From assembly GCA_027858355.1 (NCBI GenBank), contig JAQICW010000672.1, positions 1-8,335 on the forward strand: a stretch of 8,335 bases of DNA. Direction: 5' to 3'. Positions 6,301-8,335 of this stretch are shown in pieces. The position numbers and the translations under genes were made by a program. Position 1 is the first letter of the stretch. Each line of letters begins with the position of its first letter. Origin of the DNA: Desulfobacula sp. GTDB lineage: Bacteria; Desulfobacterota; Desulfobacteria; Desulfobacterales; Desulfobacteraceae. Below the pieces are notes generated by a model. That model ran no database searches and was not told the origin of the DNA. It saw only the letters and a program-made list of their open reading frames with translations.

Positions 6301-7722
6301 ATGGCTTCTGAAGAATATTTTGAAAACTTGTCCTATCCAGATGCTCCTAAAATTGTGACAGGTGCGATTCCAGGCCCCAAAACCCGTGCCCTGCTGGAAA
6401 AAGAACTGGCCAATGAAACCCCAACGCGGATTGCCCCCATCGGCATCCCTTTGGCCTGGGAAGAAGCATTTGGCGCTACATTTAAAGACCCGGATGGAAA
6501 TGTGTTTATTGATCTGTCATCGGGCGTGGCTGTGAACAATGTCGGTCATTGTCATCCTGAAATTGTTGAGGTGATCAAGAATGAATGTGGTCGTCTTATG
6601 CATACACCCGATGGCACTTGTAAACACCGGCAGAGACTTGGACAAATGCTTTCCGGACTGGCACCGGGCAATCTTAAAGACAATGTAAAAATGGCATATG
6701 GATTGAGTGGAAGTTCTGCCAATGAAATTGCCATAAAATTTGCCAGGGCATCCACCGGAAAATCAACCATACTTGGCTTTCAAGGTGCCTATCATGGTTC
6801 CATCGGCACAACGCTTTCATTGACCACATCCCCCACTTTTCGAAGCAAGTACCGGCCGCTTATGCCATTTGTCGATCGGCTGGGGCCCTATCCCTATTGT
6901 TACCGCTGTCCTTATGAATTAACCCATCCAAAGTGTGATCTGCAATGCGCCAAGTATGTGGAGTTTCAATTGACCGATCCTTACGGTGGAATTGATGTGG
7001 GGGATGTTGCTGCCCTTATTCTTGAGCCCATGCAGGGTGAAGGCGGGTATGTACCGCCGCCGCCGGGGTGGATGGAATATATTTATAATTTGTGTAAACG
7101 TTTGGGAATTCTCGTGATTGATGACGAGGTTCAGATGGGAATGGGACGTACGGGAACCCTGTTTGCCGTGGAAAATTTTAATGTGGAGCCGGACATCATT
7201 ACCATGGGAAAGGCATTGGGCGGCGATTTGCCCTTTAGTGCCGTGCTGTGCCGTGCAGATCTGGTTTCCGACCTGGAGCCCTTCAGTCATGTTCTCACCG
7301 CAGCAGGCAATTCAATGTCCTGTGCGGTTGCCTGTAAAAATATTGAATTAATCCAGGATGGCCTGCTTCCAAGGGCACAGAAAATGGGTGCCTATGCCAT
7401 GGGCAGACTAAAGGAATTGGCCAAGCAGCGGGAAGTTATTGGCGACGTCAGGGGTATGGGCTGGGGTATTGCCATTGAACTGGTCAGCGACAAAAAGACA
7501 AAAACCCCCCTTCCCATGGCTGAGGTGGTTCGAATCGTGTGGCTGTTGAGAGATAATGGTGTTTTTGTGCTGCCCTGTGGTCGCTATGATAATATCTTGC
7601 GCATGATTCCACCGCTGGTAATATCCAAGGCCCTGGTTGACAAAGGGATTGATATTATTTCTGAAGTTCTTGAAACTAGTGATATGGCAAGATATAGCCT
7701 TAATTGGACCATGGCAGGGTAA
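6301..7722 (+). CDS. Class III PLP-dependent aminotransferase
   Basis: This 473-aa fold-type I enzyme belongs to the 4-aminobutyrate/ornithine/glutamate-semialdehyde aminotransferase class. Visible signatures are GLSGSSANEIAIKFARA and GFQGAYHGS (cofactor phosphate region), LILEPMQGEGG, VIDDEVQMGMGRTG with the PLP-pairing aspartate near 275, and ITMGKALGG with the Schiff-base lysine K304. Such enzymes move an amino group, often from an omega-amino acid or amine, to a keto acid and yield an aldehyde. A cysteine group C200-x2-C203-x8-C212-x3-C216 may bind metal. The start at ATG 6301 is preferred because AGGAGA (6289-6294) sits 6 nt upstream; TTG 6283 or ATG 6286 would place that ribosome site inside the gene. 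It starts 33 bp after the AOR stop and abuts the next gene. Position beside an AOR suggests it produces the aldehyde the AOR oxidises. The exact substrate is not predictable. Confidence 0.9.
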   Translation: MASEEYFENLSYPDAPKIVTGAIPGPKTRALLEKELANETPTRIAPIGIPLAWEEAFGATFKDPDGNVFIDLSSGVAVNNVGHCHPEIVEVIKNECGRLMHTPDGTCKHRQRLGQMLSGLAPGNLKDNVKMAYGLSGSSANEIAIKFARASTGKSTILGFQGAYHGSIGTTLSLTTSPTFRSKYRPLMPFVDRLGPYPYCYRCPYELTHPKCDLQCAKYVEFQLTDPYGGIDVGDVAALILEPMQGEGGYVPPPPGWMEYIYNLCKRLGILVIDDEVQMGMGRTGTLFAVENFNVEPDIITMGKALGGDLPFSAVLCRADLVSDLEPFSHVLTAAGNSMSCAVACKNIELIQDGLLPRAQKMGAYAMGRLKELAKQREVIGDVRGMGWGIAIELVSDKKTKTPLPMAEVVRIVWLLRDNGVFVLPCGRYDNILRMIPPLVISKALVDKGIDIISEVLETSDMARYSLNWTMAG

Positions 7723-7968
7723 ATGACTATACGACTGACAGTTCGGCTTTTTGGAACATTGAGTTTAAATGTTCCAGATTATGATCATGAAAAGGGGTTG
7801 ATTGTTGATATGTCTGATGGTGTGACACCAGTGGACCTTTTGAATGACCTGCAGATTCCGCTGTCCCATGTCGGCCTCATAAGCCATGAAAATCATACCA
7901 TTCAACTTGATACCCCTCTAACAGACAAAATGACCATCAGTTTTTTTTCGCTGGTTGCCGGGGGATAA
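7723..7968 (+). CDS. MoaD/ThiS-family sulfur carrier protein
   Basis: This is an 81-aa ubiquitin-like protein. It opens with a beta strand of the MoaD type (TIRLTVRLFGTLS), has TPVDLLNDLQIP where MoaD proteins carry the T-x-x-x-L-L-x-x-L helix, and ends in VAGG. The terminal Gly-Gly is adenylated and thiocarboxylated by a MoeB-like enzyme, then donates sulfur for the dithiolene of molybdopterin, the precursor of the tungsten and molybdenum cofactors. The ATG directly follows the aminotransferase TAA (7720-7722), so the two are co-translated. Its presence in an AOR operon suggests dedicated help with cofactor supply, a common arrangement for tungsten enzymes. A role in thiamine or cysteine sulfur transfer is possible but less likely here. 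No MoaE or MoeB gene is in the window. Confidence 0.8.
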   Translation: MTIRLTVRLFGTLSLNVPDYDHEKGLIVDMSDGVTPVDLLNDLQIPLSHVGLISHENHTIQLDTPLTDKMTISFFSLVAGG

Positions 7969-8042
7969 TTGGTTAGCCATTTGTCTGCAATTATGAAATT
8001 GAGTGAATTTTTATTTAACTTTTGAAAAGTAAGGAGAAAATA

Positions 8043-8335
8043 ATGACAAAAAAAACAATTTTTAAAAAACTATCAATAATTTTGATGGCATTACTTTTTT
8101 GTGGTATTTTTACCATTGGTTCTTCAATTGCTTCTGATAAAAAAGTATATCGGTGGAAACTTCAATCCGGCTATCCCCATGGAGATCTTTCCTTTGAGTT
8201 GTTAAAGGGGTTTGCTACAGACGTAAAAAAATTCAGTAATGGCAAGCTTGTGATATCTGTTTTTGCAGATGCTGAAATTGTACCTTTAGAACAATTGTTT
8301 GAATCCACCCAAAAAGGTGTGCTTGATATCCTGCA
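8043..8335 (+). CDS. TRAP transporter periplasmic substrate-binding protein, DctP family (partial)
   Basis: The first 97 codons are present; the gene runs off the window. A Sec signal peptide is clear: basic start (MTKKTIFKK), hydrophobic core LSIILMALLFCGIFTIG, and probable cleavage after SSIA (A30). The mature protein starts with VYRWKLQSGYPHGD and continues with a segment containing GFATDVKKFSNGKLVISVF and a conserved Q-x-x-E-x-x-x-G pattern in QLFESTQKGVLDI, typical of DctP/TakP binding proteins. These capture organic acids, amino acids or related anions for uptake by DctQM membrane partners using a sodium or proton gradient. AAGGAG (8031-8036) sits 6 nt before the ATG. The 74-bp gap after the MoaD-like gene shows no clear terminator, so it is probably in the same operon and supplies the pathway substrate. 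Confidence 0.87.
   Translation, partial: MTKKTIFKKLSIILMALLFCGIFTIGSSIASDKKVYRWKLQSGYPHGDLSFELLKGFATDVKKFSNGKLVISVFADAEIVPLEQLFESTQKGVLDIL

Noticed and set aside
7118..7351. Plus-strand open frame of 77 codons in another frame of the aminotransferase
   Set aside because: It overlaps the PLP-lysine region of a clear enzyme and has no family match.
8088..8105. Lipoprotein lipobox in the TRAP protein signal (LLFC)
   Set aside because: Phenylalanine at -1 does not fit a lipobox, and a good signal peptidase I site (SIA) follows ten residues later.
1..8335. CRISPR array, tRNA or rRNA genes
   Set aside because: No regularly spaced long repeats, cloverleaf-like sequence or rRNA motif was noticed on either strand.

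Overview
The window looks like part of the chromosome of an anaerobic, probably sulfate-reducing, member of the Desulfobacterota (Desulfobacteraceae-like). This is inferred from gene content: two tungsten/molybdenum aldehyde:ferredoxin oxidoreductase (AOR) family genes, a large PAS-containing sigma-54 activator, a MoaD-like sulfur carrier and a TRAP transporter. No rRNA or other taxonomic marker is present. All genes are on the + strand.

Layout. (1) Positions 1-138 hold the last 45 codons of an AOR-family gene. (2) Positions 139-272 form a short regulatory region with three copies of an 18-bp imperfect palindrome, followed by a hipB-hipA toxin-antitoxin pair whose genes overlap by 4 bp. (3) A 767-aa sigma-54-dependent activator with three PAS domains begins 39 bp after hipA. 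(4) The 440-bp intergenic region 4118-4557 holds two copies of a GGGnC-N6-GACCC inverted repeat, a strong sigma-54 (-24/-12) promoter match, two stem-loops and a 20-bp-period tandem repeat. (5) A second AOR-family gene (4558-6267) is interrupted by one in-frame TAA at codon 150 and is otherwise intact. (6) A class III PLP aminotransferase, a MoaD/ThiS-like protein ending in Gly-Gly, and the start of a TRAP-transporter periplasmic binding protein (cut by the window end) follow closely in what looks like one operon.

How the parts may work together (inference). The sigma-54 activator probably senses a cytoplasmic signal through its PAS domains, binds the paired repeats about 100 and 165 bp upstream of the promoter, and drives the aor-aminotransferase-moaD-TRAP operon. 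A sensible pathway is uptake of an amine or omega-amino acid by the TRAP system, transamination to an aldehyde, and oxidation to the acid by the tungsten/molybdenum AOR, with the MoaD-like protein helping to build the pterin cofactor. The substrate cannot be named from sequence. The TAA in the AOR gene would inactivate it unless it is read through or is a sequencing error. The hipBA pair is probably autoregulated through the three palindromes and may share its transcript with the activator gene.
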